The notes beneath the pieces were generated by a model that was given only the letters and a program-made list of their open reading frames with translations, made no database searches and had not been told where the DNA came from. A program made the translations under genes and the position numbers. DNA of 64,000 nucleotides from positions 277,318 through 341,317 of the forward strand of contig NZ_FNFO01000009.1 in NCBI RefSeq assembly GCF_900100765.1. The letters run 5' to 3'. This DNA is from Catalinimonas alkaloidigena (lineage in GTDB: Bacteria > Bacteroidota > Bacteroidia > Cytophagales > Flexibacteraceae). The first letter of the stretch is position 1. Each line of letters opens with the position of its first letter. This document shows positions 17,351 through 25,866 of the stretch, piece by piece.

Positions 17351-20300
17351 ATGGTGTGTCGAGACAACATGCGGGGGAAATTGAATGTTTGCCTGAAAGC
17401 ACAGATCGCCTTGGCCGTGCTTTGGTGGGCTGTCACCCTGCAGGGAAACACCGCTTTTGCGCAGTTGCCGGCCGCCGTACAACAGCCTCACGTCCGCTTT
17501 GAATCCATCTCGATCGAACAGGGCCTTTCGCAAAGCTCCGTGCAGGCCGTGGTGCAGGATCAGCGCGGCTTCTTGTGGATCGGTACGAAAGATGGGTTGA
17601 ACCGCTACGACGGCTACGCCTTCGAAGTGTTTCGTTCGGTCCGGGGCGATTCCTTCTCGCTCTCCAGTAGTCGCATTGAAGCGCTTCTGGTCGATCAGGA
17701 CGGCGACATTTGGGTGGGTACCAACGATGGCCTGAACGTATTCAGTTACCGGTCGCGGGGATTCAAGCGTTTCTACTACCAGCCGAACAATTCCAACAGC
17801 CTGAGTAATAACTCGATCACTTCCCTGTTTCAGGATAAATCAGGCGTGATCTGGATCGGCACGCAGAAGGGACTCAACAGCTACAACAAGAAAACCGGGG
17901 CGTTTTCGCGCTACCTGGCCGCCAAGGATAATCCGACCACGATCAGCCACGATTACGTCTACACGATCTACGAAGACAAGCTACAGCAACTCTGGGTGGG
18001 CACGCGTGGGGGGCTGAACCGGATGAACCGCGATACCAAAACGTTCGTCAATTACGCGCGCGTTTCGGACGCGACGACTTCGCCGGTACTGACGCTCAGC
18101 TTTAACGAAGTCTTCTGCCTTGTGGGCGACGACAACGGGACGCTCTGGGTGGGCACAGGCAGTGGCCTGTACAAATTCGACCGTGCCACGGAACTGTTCC
18201 AGAATGCGGAAAATACGCTGATGGCGACGGGTAACCTGATTCAAAAGCAGGTGAATGCCTTGTGCCGCAGCACCGAAGGCAACCTGTGGATCGGTACCGA
18301 AAACGAAGGGCTGAAGTATTACAACGTGAAGACCGGAGAGTTTACCATCTACCGGCACGACGTGGGCGATCCCGAAAGCCTGGGACGTAACCAGGTCAGT
18401 TGCCTATTGGTGGCGCGTTCCGGCATTCTGTGGGTGGGGCTGCAGGGCGCCGGCCTGAACAAGTACGATCCTCAGATCCAGCAGTTTGTCACCATCCGCA
18501 GCAGCCCCCGACCCGACGCGCTGAGTAGCAACTACGTTACGGCCATCTACGACGAGGAAAACGGCCCGATGTGGATCGGCACGAGCGAAGGGCTGAACAT
18601 GTACGACAAAACCACGGGTAAGTTCAAGCTCTTCCGGCATAATCCGGCCGATCAGCTTACTCTGGGTGACGACAACGTGTATTGCATCCTGCGGGCCAGC
18701 GACAGCACCCTGTGGGTGGGCACCGACCGTGGCGTCAGCCGCCTGAATCCGGACGGTTCGTTTTCCAACCTCAACCTTCCCGCGCTGGCACCCAACGGCA
18801 ACCAGGTGCGGACCTTGTGCGAGGGTGAGAAAGGCGTGTTGTGGATCGGGACGTATGCCGGGGGCATGAGCAAGTTCAACATCGCCGACTTTGCTACGGC
18901 GTCGTTCGATACCGTTTACCGCGCTTCGCTGCTGCCCGATGCCAACGCCATTCAGAGCAACCGGATTTATAAAATTCTACTTGACCCTGCCGACAGCACC
19001 CTCTGGATCGGCACGCAAAGCGGATTGACTCATTTCAACCCCCGCACCAATGTGTTCAAGAATTACGTGCACGATCCGCAAAATTCGCTCAGTGGACCCG
19101 ATGCGGTGTACAGCGTGTGCCGGGATCTGAAGGGCGACATCTGGATGACTTCGTACGGAACGGGCATTTGCCGTTTCGATCGGAAAGAAGAAAAATTCTA
19201 CTATTTCACGGCGAAAGAGGGGCTAATCAATCAGGGTACGTACTGCATTCTGGCCGACCGCGACAGTTCCATTTGGGTAAGCCACAACCAGGGCCTTTCG
19301 CAGTTGAGTTCGAACGGGACCTTCCATAATTACGACGTGGCCGATGGCCTGCAAAGCAACGAATTCAATACCGGTGCCTGCTTCCAGAATGCCAAGGGCC
19401 AGTTGTTTTTTGGCGGCATCAAAGGGTTGAACATCTTCGATCCGTCTAAAATTCAGCGCAATATGTACATCCCGCCGGTGGTGCTGACGGCCTTCAAAAA
19501 ATTCGACCGCAAGGTGGAGTTCGATCGGGATATCTCCGAGATGGAGGCGATCGAGCTGAAGCATACCGACAACTACATCGCGTTCGAGTTTGCGGCGCTC
19601 AACTTTACAAGTCCGGAAAAGAACCGTTACGCCTACAAGCTGGAGCCTTTTGACGAAGACTGGATTTACTCGGACGACCGTCGTTACGCTAGCTACACCA
19701 ACCTCGACCCAGGCAAATACACGTTTCGGGTAAAAGCCTCGAACAACGATAACTTCTGGAACGAAGTAGGAGCGACCATGCAGCTTGTCATTCCGCCGCC
19801 TTTTTACCGGACAGGTTGGTTCCGGGGCCTCACGCTCTCCGGGCTGGTCGTCATGGTCATTTTGGGCTACGGCGTGCGCATCCAACGGATTCAGGCCCAG
19901 AAGCGCAAACTGGAAGGGCTGGTCGAAGCGCGCACCCGCGAATTGCACCTCAAGAACCAGCAGGTGCTGGAACAGAGTGCGCAGATCAAACGGGAGAAGC
20001 AACGTACCGACCAGATCAACGAAGAACTGGCGATGACGGTCGAAGAGGTGAAGCAGAAAAACCTCGAAATCGAGGACAAAAACAATAAGATTCTGGACAG
20101 TATCTACTACGCGCAGCGTATCCAGCGGTCCATTCTGCCAGCGCGCCAGCGGTTGTCGTCGCACTTTCCCGAGTCGTTCGTGTTTTTCAAACCCAAAGAC
20201 ATCGTCAGCGGGGACTTTTACTGGTTTACGGAGAAGAACGATCACCTCTTGGTGGCAGCTATCGACTGTACCGGACACGGCGTTCCGGGCGCGTTTATGT

Positions 20301-20923
20301 CGCTGATCGGCTATTCCCAGCTTAACAAAATCGTTGATGAGATGGGCATCGTGGAGCCCACGGAGATTCTGAAGCGACTCGACGAAGCTGTGCTGAACGT
20401 CCTGCAACAGAACGGTCGCCAGGCCCGTGACGGGATGGACGTTGCGTTGTGTAGCTTCCATCGGCCTTCGGGCAAGCTGCGTTTCGCGGGGGCGCATCGC
20501 CCGTTGTGGATCGTACGCGACGGCGAGCTGATCGAAATCGCGGCTGATCGCTGCGGCGTCGGCATCGGGCAACTGGCCCTCAACTCTCCCAAACAGTTTA
20601 CGCCCTATGAGATCGATCTCGAAAAAGGGGACATGATCTACCTGTTCTCGGATGGATTTACGGATCAGTTCGGGGGGGGCAGCGACCGGAAGTACATGGT
20701 GAAACGGTTCAAGAAGTTTCTGAGCTCATTGGCACACCTGCCGGCCGATGCGCAGTACCATGCCCTGGGCGAAGAGTTCAGAAGCTGGATGGGAGGCTCG
20801 CCTCAAATCGACGATGTGCTCGTTATCGGCATGCGTATGACCGAGCCGGGCCTTAAGATCACCCCCCTGCAGCATAAAGCGCTCTCCGGGATGAAACGAG
20901 AAGTGCCTTTGCGGCGTCTGTAG
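17351..20923 (+). CDS. Two-component-type propeller sensor fused to a PP2C/SpoIIE phosphatase
   Basis: This 1190-residue inner-membrane signalling protein has a signal peptide ending AFAQ at about 38. I count fourteen reg_prop blades (pattern GxLWIGTxxGLNxF) to about residue 700, enough for two seven-bladed propellers. A Y_Y_Y domain is at about 725-815. One transmembrane helix is near 830-850 (GLTLSGLVVMVILGYGVRI). A coiled coil spans about 855-920, and a C-terminal SpoIIE/PP2C domain has GDFYWF, AAIDCTGHGVPGAFMS and YLFSDGFTDQFGG. A periplasmic signal would therefore control dephosphorylation of a cytoplasmic protein, such as an anti-sigma antagonist. No histidine kinase domain is present. 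An alternative start is ATG 17369. Confidence 0.93.
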   Translation: MVCRDNMRGKLNVCLKAQIALAVLWWAVTLQGNTAFAQLPAAVQQPHVRFESISIEQGLSQSSVQAVVQDQRGFLWIGTKDGLNRYDGYAFEVFRSVRGDSFSLSSSRIEALLVDQDGDIWVGTNDGLNVFSYRSRGFKRFYYQPNNSNSLSNNSITSLFQDKSGVIWIGTQKGLNSYNKKTGAFSRYLAAKDNPTTISHDYVYTIYEDKLQQLWVGTRGGLNRMNRDTKTFVNYARVSDATTSPVLTLSFNEVFCLVGDDNGTLWVGTGSGLYKFDRATELFQNAENTLMATGNLIQKQVNALCRSTEGNLWIGTENEGLKYYNVKTGEFTIYRHDVGDPESLGRNQVSCLLVARSGILWVGLQGAGLNKYDPQIQQFVTIRSSPRPDALSSNYVTAIYDEENGPMWIGTSEGLNMYDKTTGKFKLFRHNPADQLTLGDDNVYCILRASDSTLWVGTDRGVSRLNPDGSFSNLNLPALAPNGNQVRTLCEGEKGVLWIGTYAGGMSKFNIADFATASFDTVYRASLLPDANAIQSNRIYKILLDPADSTLWIGTQSGLTHFNPRTNVFKNYVHDPQNSLSGPDAVYSVCRDLKGDIWMTSYGTGICRFDRKEEKFYYFTAKEGLINQGTYCILADRDSSIWVSHNQGLSQLSSNGTFHNYDVADGLQSNEFNTGACFQNAKGQLFFGGIKGLNIFDPSKIQRNMYIPPVVLTAFKKFDRKVEFDRDISEMEAIELKHTDNYIAFEFAALNFTSPEKNRYAYKLEPFDEDWIYSDDRRYASYTNLDPGKYTFRVKASNNDNFWNEVGATMQLVIPPPFYRTGWFRGLTLSGLVVMVILGYGVRIQRIQAQKRKLEGLVEARTRELHLKNQQVLEQSAQIKREKQRTDQINEELAMTVEEVKQKNLEIEDKNNKILDSIYYAQRIQRSILPARQRLSSHFPESFVFFKPKDIVSGDFYWFTEKNDHLLVAAIDCTGHGVPGAFMSLIGYSQLNKIVDEMGIVEPTEILKRLDEAVLNVLQQNGRQARDGMDVALCSFHRPSGKLRFAGAHRPLWIVRDGELIEIAADRCGVGIGQLALNSPKQFTPYEIDLEKGDMIYLFSDGFTDQFGGGSDRKYMVKRFKKFLSSLAHLPADAQYHALGEEFRSWMGGSPQIDDVLVIGMRMTEPGLKITPLQHKALSGMKREVPLRRL

Positions 20924-20963
20924 CGCTACTGGCCGTGCGTGGGCCGCAATCCTAACGTTTGCA

Positions 20964-20994
20964 TTGATAAAGCAAAAAATAACTTCTATTTTTG
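20964..20994 (+). promoter_or_regulatory. Promoter of prs-rplY
   Basis: A TTGA at 20964-20967 and TATTTTTG at 20987-20994 are 19 bp apart. This fits the Bacteroidota promoter: -33 TTTG-like element and -7 TAnnTTTG. Transcription would start about 75-80 bp before the prs ATG. Confidence 0.6.
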
Positions 20995-21076
20995 CGGCTC
21001 CTTTTCTGAACCGACCACTTACTACCCAACTCCGGTGACGTACGTCAAACGCAATCATCTTTCCCAGGATCTTAAC

Positions 21077-22006
21077 ATGACCAGTCGGGTAAAAATCTTT
21101 TCAGGTACCAGCTCGCTGTACTTGGCCGAGAAGATGGCCGCCTGTTACGGTAAGCCCCTGGGTGCTGTAGATGTCCAAAAGTTTAACGATGGTGAAATGT
21201 CTCCTTATTATAAGGAGTCGATCCGAGGCGACGAAGTGTACCTGGTACAATCGACGTTTCCTCCGGCCGACAACCTGATGGAGCTTTTGCTGCTGATCGA
21301 CGCGGCCCGGCGTGCGTCGGCGGCGTACGTGACGGTGGTGATGCCTTATTTCGGGTACGCCCGGCAGGACCGAAAAGACAAACCCCGGGTGGCCATTGCC
21401 GCCAAGCTGGTGGCCAACCTGCTGTCGGCAGCCGGCGCGGACCGTCTTATGACCTGTGACCTGCACGCGGGCCAGATTCAGGGCTTTTTCGATTTTCCGG
21501 TAGATCATCTGGATGGCTCGGCTATTTTCTTCCCATGGCTGGAACAACTGCAACTGAAAGACATGATCTTCGCCGCGCCCGACGTGGGGGGGGTAGGGCG
21601 TGCGCGCAGCTTCGCGAAACACTTTGCCGTAGACATGGTGGTGTGCGACAAGCAGCGGAAACGCGCTAACGAAGTGGCCGCCATGCAGGTCATCGGTGAT
21701 GTGGAAGGACGCGACGTGGTGTTGGTCGATGACATCGTCGATACGGCGGGGACCATTTGCCGGGCTGCTGCCCTGTTGAAAGAAAAAGGAGCCCGTTCGG
21801 TCCGGGCGGTGTGCACGCATCCGATTCTATCCGGCGATGCCTGCCAGAAAATTGAAGCGTCGGCGCTGGAAGAAATGGTGGTAACCGATACCATTCCTCA
21901 GCGTAACTCAACGCAAAAAATAAAGGTGTTGACCGTGGCAGATCTGTTCGCAGAGGCCATCAAGCGTGTGCACGGCCACGAGTCCATCAGTTCTCTGTTT
22001 GTGTAA
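21077..22006 (+). CDS. prs: Ribose-phosphate pyrophosphokinase
   Basis: This 309-residue cytoplasmic enzyme makes PRPP from ribose 5-phosphate and ATP for purine, pyrimidine, histidine, tryptophan and NAD synthesis. Motifs include YFGYARQDRK (ATP region), DLHAGQIQGFF and the PRPP-binding loop VVLVDDIVDTAGTI. I use ATG 21077, giving MTSRVKIFSG. The frame extends upstream to 20939 but that part covers the promoter. It forms an operon with rplY, 19 bp downstream, a pairing common in bacteria. Another PRPP user, purD, lies at 30457. Confidence 0.96.
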   Translation: MTSRVKIFSGTSSLYLAEKMAACYGKPLGAVDVQKFNDGEMSPYYKESIRGDEVYLVQSTFPPADNLMELLLLIDAARRASAAYVTVVMPYFGYARQDRKDKPRVAIAAKLVANLLSAAGADRLMTCDLHAGQIQGFFDFPVDHLDGSAIFFPWLEQLQLKDMIFAAPDVGGVGRARSFAKHFAVDMVVCDKQRKRANEVAAMQVIGDVEGRDVVLVDDIVDTAGTICRAAALLKEKGARSVRAVCTHPILSGDACQKIEASALEEMVVTDTIPQRNSTQKIKVLTVADLFAEAIKRVHGHESISSLFV

Positions 22007-22025
22007 TTACTAAATTCCAATTCAT

Positions 22026-22598
22026 ATGAAAAGTGTCGAGATTATAGGGTTTAAAAGAGCAAATCTCGGAAAAGCCGAATCCAAGGCTTTACGTGCGGAA
22101 GGCAATGTACCTTGCGTGGTATACGGCGGTAAAGGAGAAGTTCACTTCTACTCGCCGATGATCCTTTTCCGCGATCTGGTGTACACACCGAACGCTTACT
22201 TTGTAGAGCTGAACATCGAAGGTGACGTGCGTCATTGCGTGTTGCAAGACATCCAGTTCCACCCGGTAAGCGAGATTATCATGCATGCCGACTTTCTGGA
22301 GCTGAACGATAAAAAGCCTCTGAAAATGGACATTCCGGTGCGTGTAGAAGGTACTTCGCCGGGTGTGCAAAAAGGGGGTAAGCTGATGATGAAGCAGCGG
22401 AAACTTACCGTAAAGGCGCTGCCGAAAAACATGCCGGAAGAGATCACCATCGATATTTCGGACCTGGACCTTGGCAAAAGCATCAAAGTGAGCCACATCC
22501 AAGCCGGAGATTTCGAGTTCCTGGTGTCGCCGAATTTGCCGGTTGCGTCGGTCGTAGTACCGCGTGCCCTGCGTGGCAAACAACAGGATCAGGATTAA
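22026..22598 (+). CDS. rplY: Ribosomal protein bL25, long Ctc form
   Basis: This 190-residue 5S-rRNA-binding protein of the large subunit has an N-terminal L25 domain (about 1-95) with ALRAEGNVPCVVYGG, and a C-terminal TL5/Ctc beta domain with IPVRVEGTSPGVQKGG. This is the two-domain length of Ctc rather than the short E. coli form. It is the second gene of the prs operon and is followed by a strong terminator at 22618. Confidence 0.96.
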   Translation: MKSVEIIGFKRANLGKAESKALRAEGNVPCVVYGGKGEVHFYSPMILFRDLVYTPNAYFVELNIEGDVRHCVLQDIQFHPVSEIIMHADFLELNDKKPLKMDIPVRVEGTSPGVQKGGKLMMKQRKLTVKALPKNMPEEITIDISDLDLGKSIKVSHIQAGDFEFLVSPNLPVASVVVPRALRGKQQDQD

Positions 22599-22617
22599 TT
22601 CCAATCTACTCTGTCGC

Positions 22618-22650
22618 AAAAAATCCTGCTTCTCAGAAGCAGGATTTTTT
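22618..22650. terminator. Bidirectional intrinsic terminator
   Basis: A 15-bp perfect stem (22618-22632 and 22636-22650) around the loop TCA has an A-run at its left foot and a T-run at its right foot. It ends the prs-rplY transcript and, read leftward, the small lipoprotein gene at 22671. Confidence 0.93.
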
Positions 22651-22670
22651 GTTTCGCCACCAGGCGTATA

Positions 22671-22814
22671 TCAATCGTATTGAAGGGAGTTGAAATGTTT
22701 GATCTTTCGTTTCCCTTTGCGTGTTTCAAACTGGGACTTGCCGACGCCACACGAGGCCATAATCAGTACAAAAGCCATTACCAGCGCCAGCAACGAGACA
22801 AACCGAATTTTCAT
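22671..22814 (-). CDS. 47-residue basic lipoprotein
   Basis: ATG at 22814 opens a 47-codon frame ending TGA at 22671. Residues 1-21 are a classical lipoprotein signal: MKIR, a hydrophobic core and the lipobox IMASC with Cys22. The mature part has only 26 residues, strongly basic in the middle (TRKGKRKIKHF) and ending NSLQYD. No function can be assigned. It converges on rplY across the shared bidirectional terminator and is divergent from thiL. The lipobox in the right place, proper terminator and clean spacing argue that it is real despite its size. Confidence 0.72.
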   Translation of the reverse strand: MKIRFVSLLALVMAFVLIMASCGVGKSQFETRKGKRKIKHFNSLQYD

Positions 22815-22902
22815 CAGTACGTTAAGTTAGTATCCAAAGGCCAAGATAACACTAATCAGCCTCGGAGGCTTTGGCCCGTAAGAAATTGAATTACTTCGTA
22901 TT

Positions 22903-23943
22903 ATGACAGAAGAAAAACGCACAGAAATAGCCGCTATCGGCGAGTTTGGGTTGATCGACCGGTTGCAACAGCAAATCACCCTCCAACAAGAAAGCACCGT
23001 TTACGGCATTGGCGATGATGCCGCGGTGATCCAAACCGGCGAGCTATGCACCGTGGTTACGACCGATCTGCTGACCGAAGGCGTCCACTTTGACCTGCGC
23101 TACGTTCCCCTGCGGCATTTGGGCTACAAGGCCGTGGCCGTCAATGTGTCCGACGTAGCCGCCATGAACGCCATTCCCCGGCAAATCACCGTTAGCATGG
23201 CGCTGAGCAACCGCTTCTCGGTCGAGGCGGTAGAAGAACTCTACGCCGGCATACGGCTGGCCTGCGAGCAGTACAAGGTCGACCTGGTGGGCGGCGACAC
23301 CACTGCCTCGGGGGCAGGGCTAACGCTGTCGGTGACCGCCCTCGGCACCGCTGCGCCGCACGAGCTGGTTTACCGCAACGGGGCGCGTGTCGGCGATGTG
23401 ATTTGCGTCAGCGGCGATTTGGGCGCTGCTTACATGGGACTTCAGGTGTTGGAGCGGGAAAAAGAAGTTTTTATTGCCAACCCAAACATGCAACCGCAAC
23501 TGGAGTCGTACGAATACATCGTGGGGCGGCAGCTTAAGCCGGAAGCGCGAATGGACTTGATTCACGAATTGCGCGAGTTGGGCATCCGCCCTACGGCCAT
23601 GATCGACATTTCGGATGGTCTGGCGTCGGAGCTGTTTCACATCAGCCATCGTTCGGGCGTGGGCATTGCCATCAACGAAGATAAAATTCCGGTGGCCGAA
23701 GAAACCGGCCGCGCGGCCGACGAATTTCGCATCGACGCCACCACCTGCGCGCTGAACGGCGGCGAAGATTACGAGCTATTGTTTACGCTCGATCCGGCTG
23801 ACTACGAACGGATTAGCAAAGAAACCGACATCACCGCCATCGGGCTGGTCCGGAAGGCAGAGGAAGGGTTGTACCTGATTACGCGGGGCAGCAACCGCCG
23901 CCCACTGCAGGCACAGGGCTGGCAACACTTCAAAAAAAAATAA
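22903..23943 (+). CDS. thiL: Thiamine-monophosphate kinase
   Basis: This 346-residue ATP-dependent kinase turns thiamine phosphate into thiamine diphosphate, the last step of the pathway. It belongs to the AIRS/PurM fold. Motifs are YGIGDDAAVI (about 35), VTTDLLTEGVHFD, HLGYKAVAVNVSDVAAM, VGGDTTAS and the C-terminal GGEDYELLF. The sequence is full length. No other thi genes are nearby. ATG 22903 is the first in-frame start and matches family N-termini. Confidence 0.95.
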   Translation: MTEEKRTEIAAIGEFGLIDRLQQQITLQQESTVYGIGDDAAVIQTGELCTVVTTDLLTEGVHFDLRYVPLRHLGYKAVAVNVSDVAAMNAIPRQITVSMALSNRFSVEAVEELYAGIRLACEQYKVDLVGGDTTASGAGLTLSVTALGTAAPHELVYRNGARVGDVICVSGDLGAAYMGLQVLEREKEVFIANPNMQPQLESYEYIVGRQLKPEARMDLIHELRELGIRPTAMIDISDGLASELFHISHRSGVGIAINEDKIPVAEETGRAADEFRIDATTCALNGGEDYELLFTLDPADYERISKETDITAIGLVRKAEEGLYLITRGSNRRPLQAQGWQHFKKK

Positions 23944-24060
23944 TCGCAATCTGTTAACCTCCTGTTATCTTCGCGCGTTATTAGCCAAGTAATTCAAAAG
24001 TTTGTCAGGTTGCTGGGATGGAATAGCCTGATAATGAGTTGATTACGGGGTAAAACGCGG

Positions 24061-24078
24061 GCCACAAAATTTCGTGGC
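24061..24078. promoter_or_regulatory. 18-bp near-palindrome upstream of the acidic-protein gene
   Basis: GCCACAAAATTTCGTGGC reads the same on both strands except for one position pair. It sits 66 bp before the ATG of the acidic gene, in an otherwise gene-free 200-bp interval. It could be a dimeric-repressor operator or a leader hairpin. No T-tract follows. Confidence 0.45.
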
Positions 24079-24143
24079 ACGAATCATTGACGAAGTCTGA
24101 ATTAATTCTTTTCTTTTGCATTCAAACCTAAACTTCAACGACG

Positions 24144-24341
24144 ATGGAGGAATACGATATGAGCTACGACGATGATATGCAGGACGATCTGTATGACGAG
24201 GACGACGAGGAGTCGACAGATTCTATTCTTCGTTTCCCGGAAGAAATAGACGATAGTATGTTCGACGAGTCTGACGACGAGGAGTACGATCCTTGGGCCG
24301 AAGACGAAGAGGAAGAAGAAGAGTCGGACGACGATTTTTAA
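24144..24341 (+). CDS. Extremely acidic 65-residue protein
   Basis: By my count 37 of 65 residues are Asp or Glu and only one (Arg30) is basic. The sole hydrophobic island is SILRFPEEI near the middle. The chain is likely disordered in the cytoplasm. It has its own leader and is closed by a terminator at 24377, so it is transcribed alone. Possible roles are a DNA-mimic, a chaperone-like acidic tail protein or a ribosome-associated factor; none is shown. Low complexity makes homology hard to judge. An alternative ATG is at 24159. Confidence 0.65.
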   Translation: MEEYDMSYDDDMQDDLYDEDDEESTDSILRFPEEIDDSMFDESDDEEYDPWAEDEEEEEESDDDF

Positions 24342-24376
24342 ACCGCTTTCTGGTTTCTATTCACCAACCTCACTAC

Positions 24377-24397
24377 GGCCCCCCAGGGGCCTTTTTT
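24377..24397 (+). terminator. Intrinsic terminator after the acidic-protein gene
   Basis: GGCCCC (24377-24382) pairs with GGGGCC (24386-24391) around CCA, followed by T6. It stands between the acidic gene and the convergent SDR gene. Confidence 0.85.
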
Positions 24398-24399
24398 GT

Positions 24400-25176
24400 T
24401 TACTCTTCGTAAATCATTTTGATGGTCATGCCGCCGTCGACAACCAAATTTTGTCCGGTGACAAACCCGGCCGCTGGCGAACACAGGTACAGGGCCGCCG
24501 CGGCGATATCTTCCGGCCAACCCACCCGCCCGACGGGATGTTGGGTGTGGTCGATGTCGCGCAACTCCGGTTTTTTGCGTTGACTTGCCTTCTGCCACTC
24601 GTCCGTGACGATCCAACCCGGTGAAATGGCGTTGACGCGTACATCGGGGCTGAGGCTCATGGCCAGAGCGTGGGTCAGGGCCACAATGCCGCCTTTCGAG
24701 GCCGCGTAGCCTTCGGAATGGGGTTCCGACATCAACGCCCGGGTCGAGGCGATGTTTAACAGGCAGCCCTTCTGCCGACGCAGGTGCGGGGCGGCAAATT
24801 TGGCCGTCAGGAAAACGCTGCGCAGGTTGACCGCCAGAATGCGGTCGAACTCTTCTACCTCCAAGGTGTCGAGGGGTTTAAAGCGACTGATGCCCGCGTT
24901 GTTGACGACGATATCTACCGTGCCGAACCGTTCGACGGTGCTGGCAATCAGTTGCTTAACATCCTCTGCACTTCCCATGTCGCAGGCCTTCGTGCCCACG
25001 CGAATCTGTTGCGTTGCCAGCCATGCGGCGCATTCTTCCAGCGCTTCTTCGTCCTGGTCGGCCACCATCACCGTTGCGCCGGCCTGCCCGAACGCCTGGC
25101 TCAGAGCCCGTCCGATGCCCTGCGCGCCGCCCGTCACAATCACAACTTTGTCCTGATAATTTTCTGTTTGTTGCAT
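24400..25176 (-). CDS. Short-chain dehydrogenase/reductase
   Basis: This 258-residue classical SDR is an NAD(P)-dependent cytoplasmic oxidoreductase. The cofactor motif TGGAQGIG is at 15-22, NNAG at about 92, catalytic Ser in NIASTRALMSEPHS and the YAASK pair at about 155. The C-terminal GQNLVVDGGMTIKM is typical. The acidic D41 after the second strand (VADQDEE) favours NAD. The substrate is unknown. It diverges from the PNPOx-like gene across an 81-bp region that contains a short palindrome. Confidence 0.92.
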   Translation of the reverse strand: MQQTENYQDKVVIVTGGAQGIGRALSQAFGQAGATVMVADQDEEALEECAAWLATQQIRVGTKACDMGSAEDVKQLIASTVERFGTVDIVVNNAGISRFKPLDTLEVEEFDRILAVNLRSVFLTAKFAAPHLRRQKGCLLNIASTRALMSEPHSEGYAASKGGIVALTHALAMSLSPDVRVNAISPGWIVTDEWQKASQRKKPELRDIDHTQHPVGRVGWPEDIAAAALYLCSPAAGFVTGQNLVVDGGMTIKMIYEE

Positions 25177-25207
25177 GGGTTCGTAAACTTTTTTGGCCGT
25201 TGCGGCT

Positions 25208-25220
25208 TACTGTTACAGTA
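25208..25220. promoter_or_regulatory. Short palindrome between divergent genes
   Basis: TACTG-TTA-CAGTA (25208-25220) is a perfect 5-bp dyad with a 3-bp spacer in the 81-bp interval between the leftward SDR and rightward flavoprotein genes. It is a candidate operator shared by both, with low certainty because dyads this short arise by chance. Confidence 0.3.
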
Positions 25221-25257
25221 GTTTACATCACGTAGCAACTCACCGAAAGGATACAGC

Positions 25258-25854
25258 ATGGCGAGCGATCTTCATCACCTGGAACAGGACATCTGGCACG
25301 ATTTGCAAACGGCGCTTCAGGAAGCAGAGCACCCGTTTCGGACGGGCACGCTGGGCACCAGGGGACTAGACGACTTTGTTGCGTTGCGGACGGTGGTGCT
25401 GCGGAAGGTGGATGCCGACGTGCGAGCGCTTTGGTGTCATTCGGACGGGCGGGCTGCCAAAGTGCAGGAACTGAAGCACAACCCTGTGGTGAGCTGGCTG
25501 TTCTGGGATGCCGAACGAAAAATCCAACTTCGTTTGGGCGGTAACGCTACCCTCCATCGGCAGGGAGAGGAAGTGGATCGGCTGTGGACGGAAACGTCGC
25601 GCGCCAGCCGGAAGGATTACCTGTTGCCCCACGCGCCCGCGACGCCCCTCGAACGGCCCGAAGCGGGTACGCCTGCGCACTTGAGAGGCACGTTGCCTTC
25701 AGAAGAAGAAAGTGAAAAAGGGCGCGAGCATTTCGTGGGGATTGAAACCCGGATTCAGTTCATCGATTGGCTGCAACTTTCCCGCGAAGGACACCGCCGT
25801 GCCCAGTTCCGCTACCAAAACGGTGAGCCGCATCGTCAGTGGGTGAGCCCGTAG
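25258..25854 (+). CDS. Pyridoxamine 5'-phosphate oxidase-family flavoprotein
   Basis: This 198-residue split-barrel protein likely binds FMN. The signature FRTGTLGTRGLDDFVALRTVVLRKVD and the later LWCHSDGRAAKVQEL match the PNPOx-like fold of the Alr4036 group. The C-terminal WLQLSREGHRRAQFRY resembles the canonical end of PdxH-like proteins, but the true PdxH substrate residues cannot be confirmed by eye. It may be a general FMN reductase rather than a vitamin B6 enzyme. It is divergent from the SDR gene and converges on the 122-residue gene. Confidence 0.85.
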   Translation: MASDLHHLEQDIWHDLQTALQEAEHPFRTGTLGTRGLDDFVALRTVVLRKVDADVRALWCHSDGRAAKVQELKHNPVVSWLFWDAERKIQLRLGGNATLHRQGEEVDRLWTETSRASRKDYLLPHAPATPLERPEAGTPAHLRGTLPSEEESEKGREHFVGIETRIQFIDWLQLSREGHRRAQFRYQNGEPHRQWVSP

Positions 25855-25866
25855 GCGGCGTCGGGA

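Noticed and set aside
22680..22889. 69-codon rightward frame over the 47-residue lipoprotein
   Set aside because: It is antisense to the lipoprotein frame, has no domain or signal, and covers the thiL leader.
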